Below, piece by piece: positions 6,579 through 15,474 of a stretch of DNA of 34,785 nucleotides. The stretch is from the NCBI GenBank assembly GCA_002347125.1, contig DDXG01000214.1, positions 873 through 35,657 on the forward strand. Direction: 5' to 3'. Every line of letters starts with the position of its first letter. Within the stretch, counting starts at the first letter, position 1. Below the pieces are notes generated by a model, which was given only the letters and a program-made list of their open reading frames with translations, made no database searches and had not been told where the DNA came from. The position numbers were made by a program, and so were the translations under genes. This stretch comes from Phycisphaerales bacterium UBA2266 (GTDB taxonomy: Bacteria > Planctomycetota > Phycisphaerae > Sedimentisphaerales > Anaerobacaceae).

Positions 6579-9122
6579 ATGAAGAGTATCAAGGTCATTG
6601 CATGTATATGTGCCATGGGCGGTGCGGCGTTCGGTGGGGAGTTTGTGCCGTTTGTGATACCGGCCAAGTCGAATCCCCAGTCGCTGATTGCGGCGTCGCC
6701 GGGCGAGGTTATAGCGGTCAGCTCGGCGAGGCTGACGGCCGGGGAGCATTTCGAGCACGAGGGCAAGCGGGTGCGGTTGTGGGGGGTGAATCTGTCATTC
6801 GGGGCGAACCTGCCGGCCAGGGACGAGGCGGCGGACGTGGCGGCGAGGCTGGCGGCCGCAGGGGTCAATACGGTACGGATGCACCATCTGGATACAGCGC
6901 GATGGCCGCGGGGGATATGGGACGCCCGGACCGGCAGGGGCTTTGAGCCGGAGGCCCTGGACCGGCTGGACTACTTCATCAATGAACTGGCCAAACGCGG
7001 GATATGGGTGAATCTGAACCTGCACGTCGGACGCACGCACAGCGAGTATGTCGGGGCGCCTAAGACCAACCGCGACTACGACAAGATGGCGAATCTACTT
7101 GCGCCGGAGCTGATCGAGGCCCAGAGGGAGTATGCGCGACAGATACTGACGCGGGTCAATCGCTATCGCAACGTGCGGTGGGCCGACGACCCGGCGGTGG
7201 CGATTGTCGAGATCACCAACGAGAACAGCTTCTTCATGTGGGGGGCCGAGGAGATGTTGCGGACGCTGCCGGATTACTACGCGAAGATACTGCGCGAGCA
7301 GTTCAATGCGTGGCTGAAGGCGAAGCATGGCTCGGACGAGAAGCTGAAGGCCGCGTGGTCAATGGGGGTCGAGGCGCCGGGGGACAATATGTTGGAGAAC
7401 AGCCGTCTGGTTGTGTCGAATGGGCGGGTGGACGGCTGGAACGTGGAGCAGCATGAAGGCTGCCGGGCAACAGCCGAGACGGTTATGTATAAGGGCAAAG
7501 AGGCCCTGAAGCTCAGCGTGGTCAAACGCGACCAGACGGCTTGGCACCTGCAATTCAATCAGCGACAGTTCGCGGTCGAGGGCGGGCGGTACTACACCGT
7601 GATGTTCGAGGCGACCGGCGAGGGTGACCGCGATATTTCGCTGACCGTCGGGCAGGGGCATGACCCATGGCGGGGATTGGGATTGTCGCGACAGGTGAGA
7701 CTGTCGGGGGAATGGAAGCAATACACATTCGGCTTTACCGCGACCGAGAGCGATACCGATGCCCGGATCAGTATCTCGTTCGGCAATGCCGATTCGCCCG
7801 TGTATCTGGCGAATGTCCGCGTGCATCCGGGCGGCCGCGTGGGGCTGGGAGCGGGCGAATCGGTCGAGGAGGGAACCGTCGGGTTGTTCGCGGACAATGA
7901 GTCGGCGCCACGGATCGAAGACCGCATGGTGTTTCTGGCCGAGACCGAGAAGGCGTTCTTCGACGGCATGCGGAGGTATGTCAAGCAGGAACTGGGTTGC
8001 GGGGCCCTGGTGACCGGAACGATTGTATTCGGGCCGCTCGGGCTCTACACGCAGAGCGATATGGACTTCATCGACGGCCATTCGTATTGGCAGCACCCGC
8101 GATTTCCCAATCGGCCGTGGGATCCGGGCGACTGGCTTATCGACCAGAAGGCGATGGTGGACTTCCCGCAGGAAGCCACGCTGTTTCGCCTGGCGGCGGA
8201 GCGGTTGCGAGGCAAGCCGTATACGGTGACCGAGTACAATCATCCGGCGCCGCTGGACTCGCAGGCCGAGTGCGTGCCGCTGATCGCGTCGTTCGCGGCG
8301 GCGCACGACTGGGACGGTGTCTGGCTCTACACGTACAGCCACAGCACGGGCGAATGGGAGCGAGAGCACATCAACAGTTTCTTCGATGTGGACACCAACC
8401 CGGCCAAGTGGGGATTCATGCGGGCGGGTACGGCGATGTTCCGCGATAGCGGGATTGCGGCATTGGGCCATAGGACGGTGTGGCAATTGAGTCTGCAGCG
8501 GGCGCTCTTTCCGGCAGCGGCTCAGCTTCATTTGAGGTCCGGCACGAACATGTTTGCGGCTGTTTCGAGCAGGATGGCCGGCATGACATGGGAGAAGCTG
8601 CTAAGCAGCGAAACGGCCGCGACATTGGGGAGTTATCCAGGACATGCGGAGATGGGGCGGACATTGACGACGATGACGTGGGATGTGGCCGGTGGGAAGG
8701 GATTCTATGCGGTCCGAGCCGGCGCAGCGCGAGTGTATGTGGGGTATTCGGGACGCTTTTCGAAGGGGACGTCAGGAGAGGTGGAGGTCAAGGGGCCGGA
8801 GTTTGTTGCGATGACGATTACCGCACTGGACGGGGCCTCGCGTTTGGACAATTGCAGGCATGTGCTGATCTCCGCGTGCGGACGGTGCGAGAATACGGGG
8901 ATGGTGTTCAGCGAGGATCGTCGAACGGTGGGACGCAACTGGGGCACAGGCCCGGCACAGATTGAAACGGTGGAGGCGACGGTGAAGCTGCCGCCGGGGC
9001 AGTGGACGTGCAAGGTCCTGGCGCCCGACGGGACGGCGAAGGCGGATGTGCCGACGGACGGCGGTGTTGTGAGGCTTGGACCCGAGTTTGGAACGATGTG
9101 GTATGTCCTGACCAGGAATTGA
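6579..9122 (+). CDS. Secreted GH5-like (clan GH-A) glycoside hydrolase with inserted carbohydrate-binding domain
   Basis: 847 residues with a signal peptide (1-19). The TIM barrel begins VRLWGVNLSFGANLP, with GVNTVRMHHLD and GIWVNLNLHVG as early strands. Likely acid/base E215 is in VEITNENSF and likely nucleophile E552 is in YTVTEYNHP, the two clan GH-A positions. Between them, about residues 270-420, lies a beta-sandwich resembling CBM4/9 (GRYYTVMFEATGEGDRDISL ... PVYLANVRVHPGG), so a binding domain interrupts the barrel. A C-terminal beta domain (about 640-847) follows. ATG has CGGAG 6 bases upstream. The next gene begins 29 bases after its stop. The GH-A retaining mechanism is expected; substrate is not readable, though the GH50 neighbour suggests a galactan. 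Confidence 0.8.
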   Translation: MKSIKVIACICAMGGAAFGGEFVPFVIPAKSNPQSLIAASPGEVIAVSSARLTAGEHFEHEGKRVRLWGVNLSFGANLPARDEAADVAARLAAAGVNTVRMHHLDTARWPRGIWDARTGRGFEPEALDRLDYFINELAKRGIWVNLNLHVGRTHSEYVGAPKTNRDYDKMANLLAPELIEAQREYARQILTRVNRYRNVRWADDPAVAIVEITNENSFFMWGAEEMLRTLPDYYAKILREQFNAWLKAKHGSDEKLKAAWSMGVEAPGDNMLENSRLVVSNGRVDGWNVEQHEGCRATAETVMYKGKEALKLSVVKRDQTAWHLQFNQRQFAVEGGRYYTVMFEATGEGDRDISLTVGQGHDPWRGLGLSRQVRLSGEWKQYTFGFTATESDTDARISISFGNADSPVYLANVRVHPGGRVGLGAGESVEEGTVGLFADNESAPRIEDRMVFLAETEKAFFDGMRRYVKQELGCGALVTGTIVFGPLGLYTQSDMDFIDGHSYWQHPRFPNRPWDPGDWLIDQKAMVDFPQEATLFRLAAERLRGKPYTVTEYNHPAPLDSQAECVPLIASFAAAHDWDGVWLYTYSHSTGEWEREHINSFFDVDTNPAKWGFMRAGTAMFRDSGIAALGHRTVWQLSLQRALFPAAAQLHLRSGTNMFAAVSSRMAGMTWEKLLSSETAATLGSYPGHAEMGRTLTTMTWDVAGGKGFYAVRAGAARVYVGYSGRFSKGTSGEVEVKGPEFVAMTITALDGASRLDNCRHVLISACGRCENTGMVFSEDRRTVGRNWGTGPAQIETVEATVKLPPGQWTCKVLAPDGTAKADVPTDGGVVRLGPEFGTMWYVLTRN

Positions 9123-9151
9123 GTCAGGCGGCGAACATCATGGAGCATCGC

Positions 9152-12100
9152 ATGAGACACAGATTGATGGTATTGACGGCGTTGCTGACGTGGGTAATGG
9201 CCCCGGCGGCATTCGGGTTCAACGGACATGTGGTAACGGAGGGACCGTTGACGGTCCGGATCGGGCCTGTCGAGGGTGTGAGCGAGTATGACAAGGCGTA
9301 CCCGGTCAGCGTACGACTGGACAATGGCGGAGGCGAGCCGCTGAAGGTGGCGGTCGAGGTCGCCGGGCTGGTGGATGAGTGGCGGGCGGTCGGAGAGTCG
9401 TCAAAGACGGTTGACGTGCCGGCGGGCGGGTCGGCGGACGTGGCGTTCTCGATAGCGGCCGGGCAGGGGGCGTTTTCGGCATTGTATCCGGTGCATGTCT
9501 ATGCGAGGTTTGCGCAGAACAACCAGACGGCGACCGCGCATGCGGTGCAGGTCTTTGAGACGCAGTTTGCACGGCCGCAGCGGCAGATCGAGCGGGAATT
9601 CGCGGTGAATGTCGCGCCGGAGAACGGTGTGCTGGCGTTGTATCCCCTTCGGACCCATCGGCTGGCCTGGCAGTTCTGGGATGAGCCGCTGAACTACACA
9701 CAGCCGGGCTTCACGGGGGCCGAGCCGCAGTCTTCAGCGCATTTTGAGAAGGCGGCGGTGACGCGGGGACCAACGCGGCCGGCGCTGCAGATTCATCCGC
9801 CGTGGAGGCCAAGGGGGGGCACGGCATTCGTCGAGTATCGCGTTAAGCTGCCACAGAGCACGCCCATCACGTTGTCGTTCGCCAATGCCATTCGGGACCA
9901 CTCAGCAACCGAGCCCGCCGGCGACGGCGTGACGTTCCGCGTCTGGGTCGGAGATGAACAACTGTTCGAGCGACATACGGATTCCAAGGTATGGGTGGAT
10001 GGCCAGGTGGACCTGGCACGGTTCGCCGGGCGGGAAATCCTGCTTCGGTTGGAGAGCCATCCGGGGCCGCGACGCGATACGACGTGTGATTCGTCATTCT
10101 GGGCCGATCCCGTCATCCGGGCGGGCAGGCAACCGGCCGTCATGACCGAGGACCAGAGGCTCGCCGTTCGGCAACGGGCCCGTGAACTGGCGGCCGATGG
10201 CGGCCAAGCGGGCGAGAACGAAGCGGTCGTTGAATTCGAGGGCGGACTGCGGGCCGCGGTTGTCGCTGGGGCCAACGGCCTGGTCGATGGGACCATTGCG
10301 TTCGGCGGGGCCGATAGGACCGTGGTCTTTGATGGGCTGCGGTTCGATGTGCTGGGACGGCCGGTGGGGCGCGGGGCGTCGGCGGTCGGTGTTACAAGCG
10401 TCTCGATACGAAGGCGGGCGGGTTCGGTGGCGTTTGTTCACCAGTTGGCGACGGACGACAAGGCCACGTTGACGGTTCGGGTGTTTGGGGAGGGGCCGGG
10501 GCTTCGTGTGCAGGCATCTTGCAGTGCGCGGCTGACGGACTTCGCCATTGGTGCGGCCGATCAGCGGGCCCCGCGCGTCTACTACGGGCACGGATACTGC
10601 ATCGAGGAGCCGAAGGCGTTTCGGGCCGGGTTCGGCGGGCACAATCTGTCCACCAGCCACGTCGGCTTCGACTTCGCGAAGGGCCTGTCGCTGCTGATGG
10701 CCGTCGACAATCCGCCCGACTATCTGGAGGTCAATCCCGACCAGCGAACCTATGCGCTGCACACGCACATGGACGCGACCATGACGCTTGTGCCAGGGGA
10801 CAAGGGGGCGTTCGACTGCGCGGTGCGGTATCGCCCGTTGTATGACAAGAAGGCGGCACCGGCGTTTGCGAGAAAGGCCGGACGGTTTGTGTTCGATATC
10901 TGGGGCGGGCGGTACGCCGAAATCGCCGAGACCATGTCGCGGATGATCGGCTACGGATTGACCGATTCGCTGCTGACGGTCCACGTATGGCAGCGGTGGG
11001 GCTATGATTACCGTCTGCCGAATATCTGGCCGCCGATGCCGAGCCTGGGAACGGTCGATGATATGCGGCGGATCGGGGAGGTGTGCGATGCACAGGGTAT
11101 TCCGTGGGGGTTGCACGACAACTACATCGACTTCTACCCGGATGCCGAAGGATACAGTTATGACCATATCTGTTTCACCGAAGACGGCCGGCCGATCAAG
11201 GCGTGGCTGAACGAGGGCCGCGATGCGCAGAGCTACCGCTGGCGGCCGGATCGGTTCCTGCCGTTTGCCAAGCGCAATCTCGAGTTGATTCGGGCCAACG
11301 TGCGACCGACACACTATTTCATCGACGTGTTCACTTCCATAGAGACCTTTGACTTCTACGACCGCGACGGGGTATTTCATTCCCATCTTGAGACGCGGCG
11401 ACACTGGGGCGAGGTGTTTGCGTGGATCCGCGATTATCTGGGCGGCCAGGCGGTGCAGACCTCCGAGGCCGGGCACGACCAGTTGACCGGCTACCTGGAG
11501 GGTTCGGACTGCCAGCACCTGCAGATCTCCGAGAGGCCCGACAGCTTCTGTATCGCCCTCGCGTGCAAGGACTGGCAGCGCGTACCGTGGTTCGATGCGG
11601 TGTTGCACGACAAGTTCAGTCTGCACGGCGTCGGTTACTCCAGCCGCTACCAGGGTTCGCGGAGCCGGCGCGAGGCGGGGATTGAGAGCGACGACTACCT
11701 CTCGGCCGAGATACTGGAGGGCCATGCGCTGATGATCGACCGCGGCGCGTTCGGGGCCGGCGCCGTGCGAAAGTACTGGTTGGCGCAGGGTTTTGCGAGG
11801 GCGGCTGCAACCGATACGATTGTCGATGTGCGGTTTGTTGACGACGCCATTCACCGCCAGATTGTCACGTGGTCCAATGGGGCCAGGGCGCATGTCAACC
11901 GCGGGTCAACCGATTGGACCGTGGAGGGACGGACGCTGCCTCAATTCGGTTATCTGGCGAGATGGGACGGAGGGGAATCTTCAATTGAGCGAATCGACGG
12001 CGTTATCGTAGAGCAATCCCGCAATGGGGACGTCTTTTACTGTAACGGACGCGGCTTCGAGCGGGAGAATGTGCTGGCGATGCGGCCGTGGGCCGATAAG

Positions 12101-12805
12101 GTCGAATACCTCGGCGGTCGGGACTTCAAGCTGACGGTCAAGTGGGATGTCAAGCGGGCGGCGCCCAGAGATATGGCGCTCTTTACCCATTTTCTCAGCG
12201 ACGGCGTCGAACGACGTGACAGAATCGCCTTCCAGAGCGACGGCAACCCCACCCTTGGAACCAGCCGGTGGCGCGGCGCTGTGGAGACCAACAGCGACTG
12301 GACTGTCCGGATACCGCCGTCGTGCGGCCCGGGCAAGTATGACGTGACCATCGGGCTGTGGGACCCGTCGTCGGGCCGGCGGTACGAACTGATCGGCGAC
12401 GATGACGGAACGGTTCGGTATCGGCTGGGGCGGCTGATTGTCGAGGGCACGGCCGATACGATCAGCGGCGTTCGTTTGGAGGTCGCCGAAGGGCTCTCGC
12501 GAATAGCGGAGCGATGGAATACGGCCGCCGAATCCGTGGATTTCGGCGGTATTCGCACGGCCGGGGCGGTGCGGTGCGTCGTGGATGCCGGCGCCATTAC
12601 CGTGACCCCGCTGCCTGATGCCACGGGATTTCCGGTAGCCGTGGATGTCCTGAAGCTGACGGGTCGCAAGTCACAGGTCGAGGCGATTCACGCCGTGGAT
12701 TCAAGAGGCAACCGCATCCGCAGCGTTGAATTCGAGTCGGCAGCCGATGAGGTGCGGTTCGACACGCGCAGGGGCGACTTTGGATACCGTATTGTGCTCA
12801 AATGA
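9152..12805 (+). CDS. Large secreted putative glycoside hydrolase, GH101/DUF5696-like barrel
   Basis: 1217 residues. The signal peptide ends WVMAPAAFG. Residues about 30-160 form a beta-sandwich (PVSVRLDNGGGEPLKVAVEV), 170-330 a jelly-roll-like region, and 340-530 a supersandwich-like region. The catalytic barrel (about 560-830) contains VHVWQRWGYDYRLP, GIPWGLHDNYIDFYPD, THYFIDVFTS (D725) and QTSEAGHDQ (E772); D725 and E772 are my candidates for nucleophile and acid/base by analogy with GH101. The C-terminal 1000-1130 region (FSDG...YDVTIGLWDPSSGRRY) is a further beta domain. The start at 9152 uses GGAG 6 bases upstream. The family assignment is from motif style only and is moderate; a non-catalytic role is possible. 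Confidence 0.6.
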   Translation: MRHRLMVLTALLTWVMAPAAFGFNGHVVTEGPLTVRIGPVEGVSEYDKAYPVSVRLDNGGGEPLKVAVEVAGLVDEWRAVGESSKTVDVPAGGSADVAFSIAAGQGAFSALYPVHVYARFAQNNQTATAHAVQVFETQFARPQRQIEREFAVNVAPENGVLALYPLRTHRLAWQFWDEPLNYTQPGFTGAEPQSSAHFEKAAVTRGPTRPALQIHPPWRPRGGTAFVEYRVKLPQSTPITLSFANAIRDHSATEPAGDGVTFRVWVGDEQLFERHTDSKVWVDGQVDLARFAGREILLRLESHPGPRRDTTCDSSFWADPVIRAGRQPAVMTEDQRLAVRQRARELAADGGQAGENEAVVEFEGGLRAAVVAGANGLVDGTIAFGGADRTVVFDGLRFDVLGRPVGRGASAVGVTSVSIRRRAGSVAFVHQLATDDKATLTVRVFGEGPGLRVQASCSARLTDFAIGAADQRAPRVYYGHGYCIEEPKAFRAGFGGHNLSTSHVGFDFAKGLSLLMAVDNPPDYLEVNPDQRTYALHTHMDATMTLVPGDKGAFDCAVRYRPLYDKKAAPAFARKAGRFVFDIWGGRYAEIAETMSRMIGYGLTDSLLTVHVWQRWGYDYRLPNIWPPMPSLGTVDDMRRIGEVCDAQGIPWGLHDNYIDFYPDAEGYSYDHICFTEDGRPIKAWLNEGRDAQSYRWRPDRFLPFAKRNLELIRANVRPTHYFIDVFTSIETFDFYDRDGVFHSHLETRRHWGEVFAWIRDYLGGQAVQTSEAGHDQLTGYLEGSDCQHLQISERPDSFCIALACKDWQRVPWFDAVLHDKFSLHGVGYSSRYQGSRSRREAGIESDDYLSAEILEGHALMIDRGAFGAGAVRKYWLAQGFARAAATDTIVDVRFVDDAIHRQIVTWSNGARAHVNRGSTDWTVEGRTLPQFGYLARWDGGESSIERIDGVIVEQSRNGDVFYCNGRGFERENVLAMRPWADKVEYLGGRDFKLTVKWDVKRAAPRDMALFTHFLSDGVERRDRIAFQSDGNPTLGTSRWRGAVETNSDWTVRIPPSCGPGKYDVTIGLWDPSSGRRYELIGDDDGTVRYRLGRLIVEGTADTISGVRLEVAEGLSRIAERWNTAAESVDFGGIRTAGAVRCVVDAGAITVTPLPDATGFPVAVDVLKLTGRKSQVEAIHAVDSRGNRIRSVEFESAADEVRFDTRRGDFGYRIVLK

Positions 12806-12847
12806 GCTCGACGACTGCAGCGGAACATGTTCTTGAAGGTGATTGTC

Positions 12848-14911
12848 ATGAAGAAAGCTGTTGTACTCGTATCGGCGTTATGGTTGTCAATGGCGACCGT
12901 TGCTGGGGCCGCCGGTTCGCACGTGGATTTGCTGGCCGGGCTGGACCTGGGCAGCGTGGAGAAGTCGGATGCGACGCCGACGGTGACACAGGATGGGACG
13001 TTAGTCATTTCCACCGGGACGCAGGCTCAGTGGCCGGGGGTGACGCTACGTCCGTCCGGCGGGCGGTGGGACTTGTCGGGCCGGCTTCTGGTTGAGATGC
13101 GAGTCCGTAACCGCGGGACCGCGATGTTGACGGTGAACCTGCGTGTGGACAATCCCGGCGCCGATGGACGCGAGCACTGCGTCACCGGCAGCGCGCAGAT
13201 CGAGGGCGGCAGGCAAGGCGTGGTGCGTACGCAGTTGTTCCCGAGCCAGTGGCGGCTGTCGGCGCCTCTGGAGATTATCGGGATGCGGGGCAACCCCACA
13301 CACGAGAGCAGGCTGGATGCCTCAAACGTGACCGCACTGGTCGTGTTCATCAACCAGCCCAAGACCCGGCACGAGTTTGAGATTCTCAGTATCCGGGCGA
13401 TGGGCGGGGTCCAGATGGTCGATGCGCAGAGCTTCTATCCGTTCATCGACGAATTCGGGCAGTTCATACATGGGGATTGGCCTGGGAAGACCCACTCCGT
13501 GGAGGAGATGCAGGCGGCGGCGACGGCCGAGGCGGCGGAGTTGGCGGCCCAACCGGGCCCGGCGGATCGCAACCAGTACGGCGGCTGGACCAAAGGCCCG
13601 ACCCTGGAGGCGACGGGCCTGTTCCGGGTGCAGAAGCACAACGGCAAGTGGTGGCTGGTGGACCCCGAGGGCAGGCTCTTCTGGTCGCACGGGACCGACT
13701 GCGTCAATGCCGGCAGCGCGACGCCGATCTCGGACCGAGAGCACTATTTCAAAGACCTGCCCAGCTCGAATTCGGCCTTCGCCCAGTTCTACGACACCGG
13801 CACATGGGCCCCGCACGGGTACTACAAGGACCACAGCCCCTACAAGACGTACGACTTCGCGAGGGCGAATCTGCTGCGCAGGTACGGCCGCGACTGGTCG
13901 GCGGCATTCGCCGATGTGACGCACAAGCGGCTGGCGAGCTGGGGGATGAACACGATTGCGAACTGGTCGGATGCAGGCATCTACCGGATGCGCAGGACGC
14001 CGTACACCGCGACCATCAGTTTCAGCTCACGGGTGATCGAGGGCTCGCAGGGCTATTGGGGCAAGTTCTTCGACGTCTTCGATGAGTCGTTCCGCGCGGC
14101 GGCGAGGCGGGCGATTGCCGGCCAGAAGGCCCTGTCGGTGGGCGACCCGTGGTGCATCGGGTACTTCGTACATAACGAACTCGGCTGGGGGGATGAGACG
14201 TCCCTGGCCGTCGCGGCGCTGACCTCGCCCGCCGAACAGCCGGCCAAACGCGCCTTCATGGAGGACCTCAAGGCCAAGTACGACTCCATTGAGAAGCTCA
14301 ACAACGCCTGGGGGACCAGCCATGTAAGTTGGGAGGCCCTGCTCCAGGCGACGGTCGAACCGGACAAGATGAAGGCGGGCGAAGACCTCAACGCGTTCTA
14401 TACGCGGATAGCGGAGACGTACTTCCGCATCATTTCCGAAGAACTGCGGGAGGCGGCGCCGAAGCAGATATACATGGGCTGTCGTTTCGCGTGGGTCAAT
14501 GACCGGGCGGTGCGGGCGGCGGCCAAGTACTGCGACATCATCAGCTTTAACCGTTACAACTACAGCGTGGCCGACCAGGGCCTGCCGGAGGGTCAGGATA
14601 AGCCCATCATCATCGGGGAGTTCCATTTCGGGGCCCTGGACCGCGGGATGTTCCACACGGGCCTGAAGGTAACCAGCTCGCAGGAGGACCGGGCCGCCGC
14701 CTACGCCGATTACGTCCGAGGGGCACTTCGCAACCGCTACATTGTGGGCACGCACTGGTTCCAGTACAAGGACCAGGCCACCACCGGCCGCGGCGACGGC
14801 GAGAACTACCAGATCGGTCTGGTGGATATCTGCGACCGGCCCTACACCGAGACGACCCAGGCCGTGCGCGAGGTCGGGTATGGGATGTATGAGTATCGAA
14901 TGAAGCCGTGA
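12848..14911 (+). CDS. Secreted GH50 beta-agarase-like glycoside hydrolase
   Basis: 687 residues with a signal peptide (MKKAVVLVSALWLSMATVAGAAG). An N-terminal galactose-binding-like beta-sandwich (about 25-200, WPGVTLRPSGGRWDLSG) precedes the barrel, which starts at VQKHNGKWWLVDPEGRLFWSHG. The GH50 signatures are GYFVHNELGWG (E444, expected acid/base; most relatives have VDNE, here VHNE) and IIIGEFHFGALDRGMF (E591, expected nucleophile). Characterised GH50 enzymes cut the beta-1,4 bonds of agarose to neoagarobiose, and length agrees with the family. The start at 12848 has AAGGTG upstream; an ATG at 12827 in the same frame is the alternative. The preceding gene ends 42 bases away and the following starts 41 bases away, so it is in the same operon. 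Confidence 0.85.
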   Translation: MKKAVVLVSALWLSMATVAGAAGSHVDLLAGLDLGSVEKSDATPTVTQDGTLVISTGTQAQWPGVTLRPSGGRWDLSGRLLVEMRVRNRGTAMLTVNLRVDNPGADGREHCVTGSAQIEGGRQGVVRTQLFPSQWRLSAPLEIIGMRGNPTHESRLDASNVTALVVFINQPKTRHEFEILSIRAMGGVQMVDAQSFYPFIDEFGQFIHGDWPGKTHSVEEMQAAATAEAAELAAQPGPADRNQYGGWTKGPTLEATGLFRVQKHNGKWWLVDPEGRLFWSHGTDCVNAGSATPISDREHYFKDLPSSNSAFAQFYDTGTWAPHGYYKDHSPYKTYDFARANLLRRYGRDWSAAFADVTHKRLASWGMNTIANWSDAGIYRMRRTPYTATISFSSRVIEGSQGYWGKFFDVFDESFRAAARRAIAGQKALSVGDPWCIGYFVHNELGWGDETSLAVAALTSPAEQPAKRAFMEDLKAKYDSIEKLNNAWGTSHVSWEALLQATVEPDKMKAGEDLNAFYTRIAETYFRIISEELREAAPKQIYMGCRFAWVNDRAVRAAAKYCDIISFNRYNYSVADQGLPEGQDKPIIIGEFHFGALDRGMFHTGLKVTSSQEDRAAAYADYVRGALRNRYIVGTHWFQYKDQATTGRGDGENYQIGLVDICDRPYTETTQAVREVGYGMYEYRMKP

Positions 14912-14952
14912 GTTGACGGGAGTTCTCTTCCTCGATTGGCTGGACGACAGCA

Positions 14953-15393
14953 ATGACCCACATGACTGAGGCGGTTGACTTGTTCAAGAACGGATGTGCG
15001 TGTTCTCAGGCGATTCTCGGGGCCTACGCCTCCGATGTGGGGCTCGACCGGACGGCTGCGATGCGGATAGCGGCGGGATTCGCGGGAGGGATGCGCGCGG
15101 GCGGCACCTGTGGCGCTGTGACGGGGGCAATCATGGTGCTCGGCCTGAAGTACTGCACGGACGGCTGTGAACGCTACGAAGGCAGGCAACGAGCATACGA
15201 GGCCGTTCAGGAGTTTCAGCGGAGATTCGCGGCTCGCAACGGCAGCATGGCATGCGAAACGCTTCTCGGCGTCAATATCTCTACGGCCGAAGGGATGCAA
15301 GCGGCCAAGGACCGGGGTCTGTTTGCCGATACGTGTCCGAGGCTTGTGCAATCGGCCGCGGAAATCCTGGGGCAGGTCATGGGCGAGGAGTAG
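14953..15393 (+). CDS. C_GCAxxG_C_C family redox protein
   Basis: 146 residues without a signal peptide. The family cysteine pattern is clear: NGCACSQAIL (two Cys near residues 15-17), a glycine-rich GGMRAGGTCGAVTGAIMVLG, then YCTDGC, SMACETLLG and DTCPRLV. Members are small cytoplasmic proteins thought to bind iron or take part in electron transfer; function is poorly known. The last gene of the plus-strand cluster, it stands apart from the secreted hydrolases, so it may be an operon passenger or give reducing power to a linked pathway. The ATG has only a weak upstream GGA; the ATG nine bases later is also possible. A convergent gene ends 79 bases away. Confidence 0.85.
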   Translation: MTHMTEAVDLFKNGCACSQAILGAYASDVGLDRTAAMRIAAGFAGGMRAGGTCGAVTGAIMVLGLKYCTDGCERYEGRQRAYEAVQEFQRRFAARNGSMACETLLGVNISTAEGMQAAKDRGLFADTCPRLVQSAAEILGQVMGEE

Positions 15394-15430
15394 AAGTCGG
15401 CCTATCCGGCGGGTCGTGATACTACAGCAT

Positions 15431-15474
15431 CCGCCCCGTCAGGAGCGAAGCGAACAGGATGCCTGTGCCACGTT
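15431..15474. repeat. Gene-end repeat, copy A (after unknown secreted gene)
   Basis: This 44-base element aligns without gaps to 17264-17307, with about 34 identical positions and an invariant GAGCGAAGCGAA core. It contains the small palindrome ACAGG-ATG-CCTGT. It overlaps the stop codon (15473-15475) of the unknown gene, exactly as copy B abuts enolase. Confidence 0.7.

Noticed and set aside
15394..15430. Terminator between the convergent ends of the two strands' operons
   Set aside because: Only a weak GGCGG/CCGCC pair with a large loop and no T-tract occurs here.
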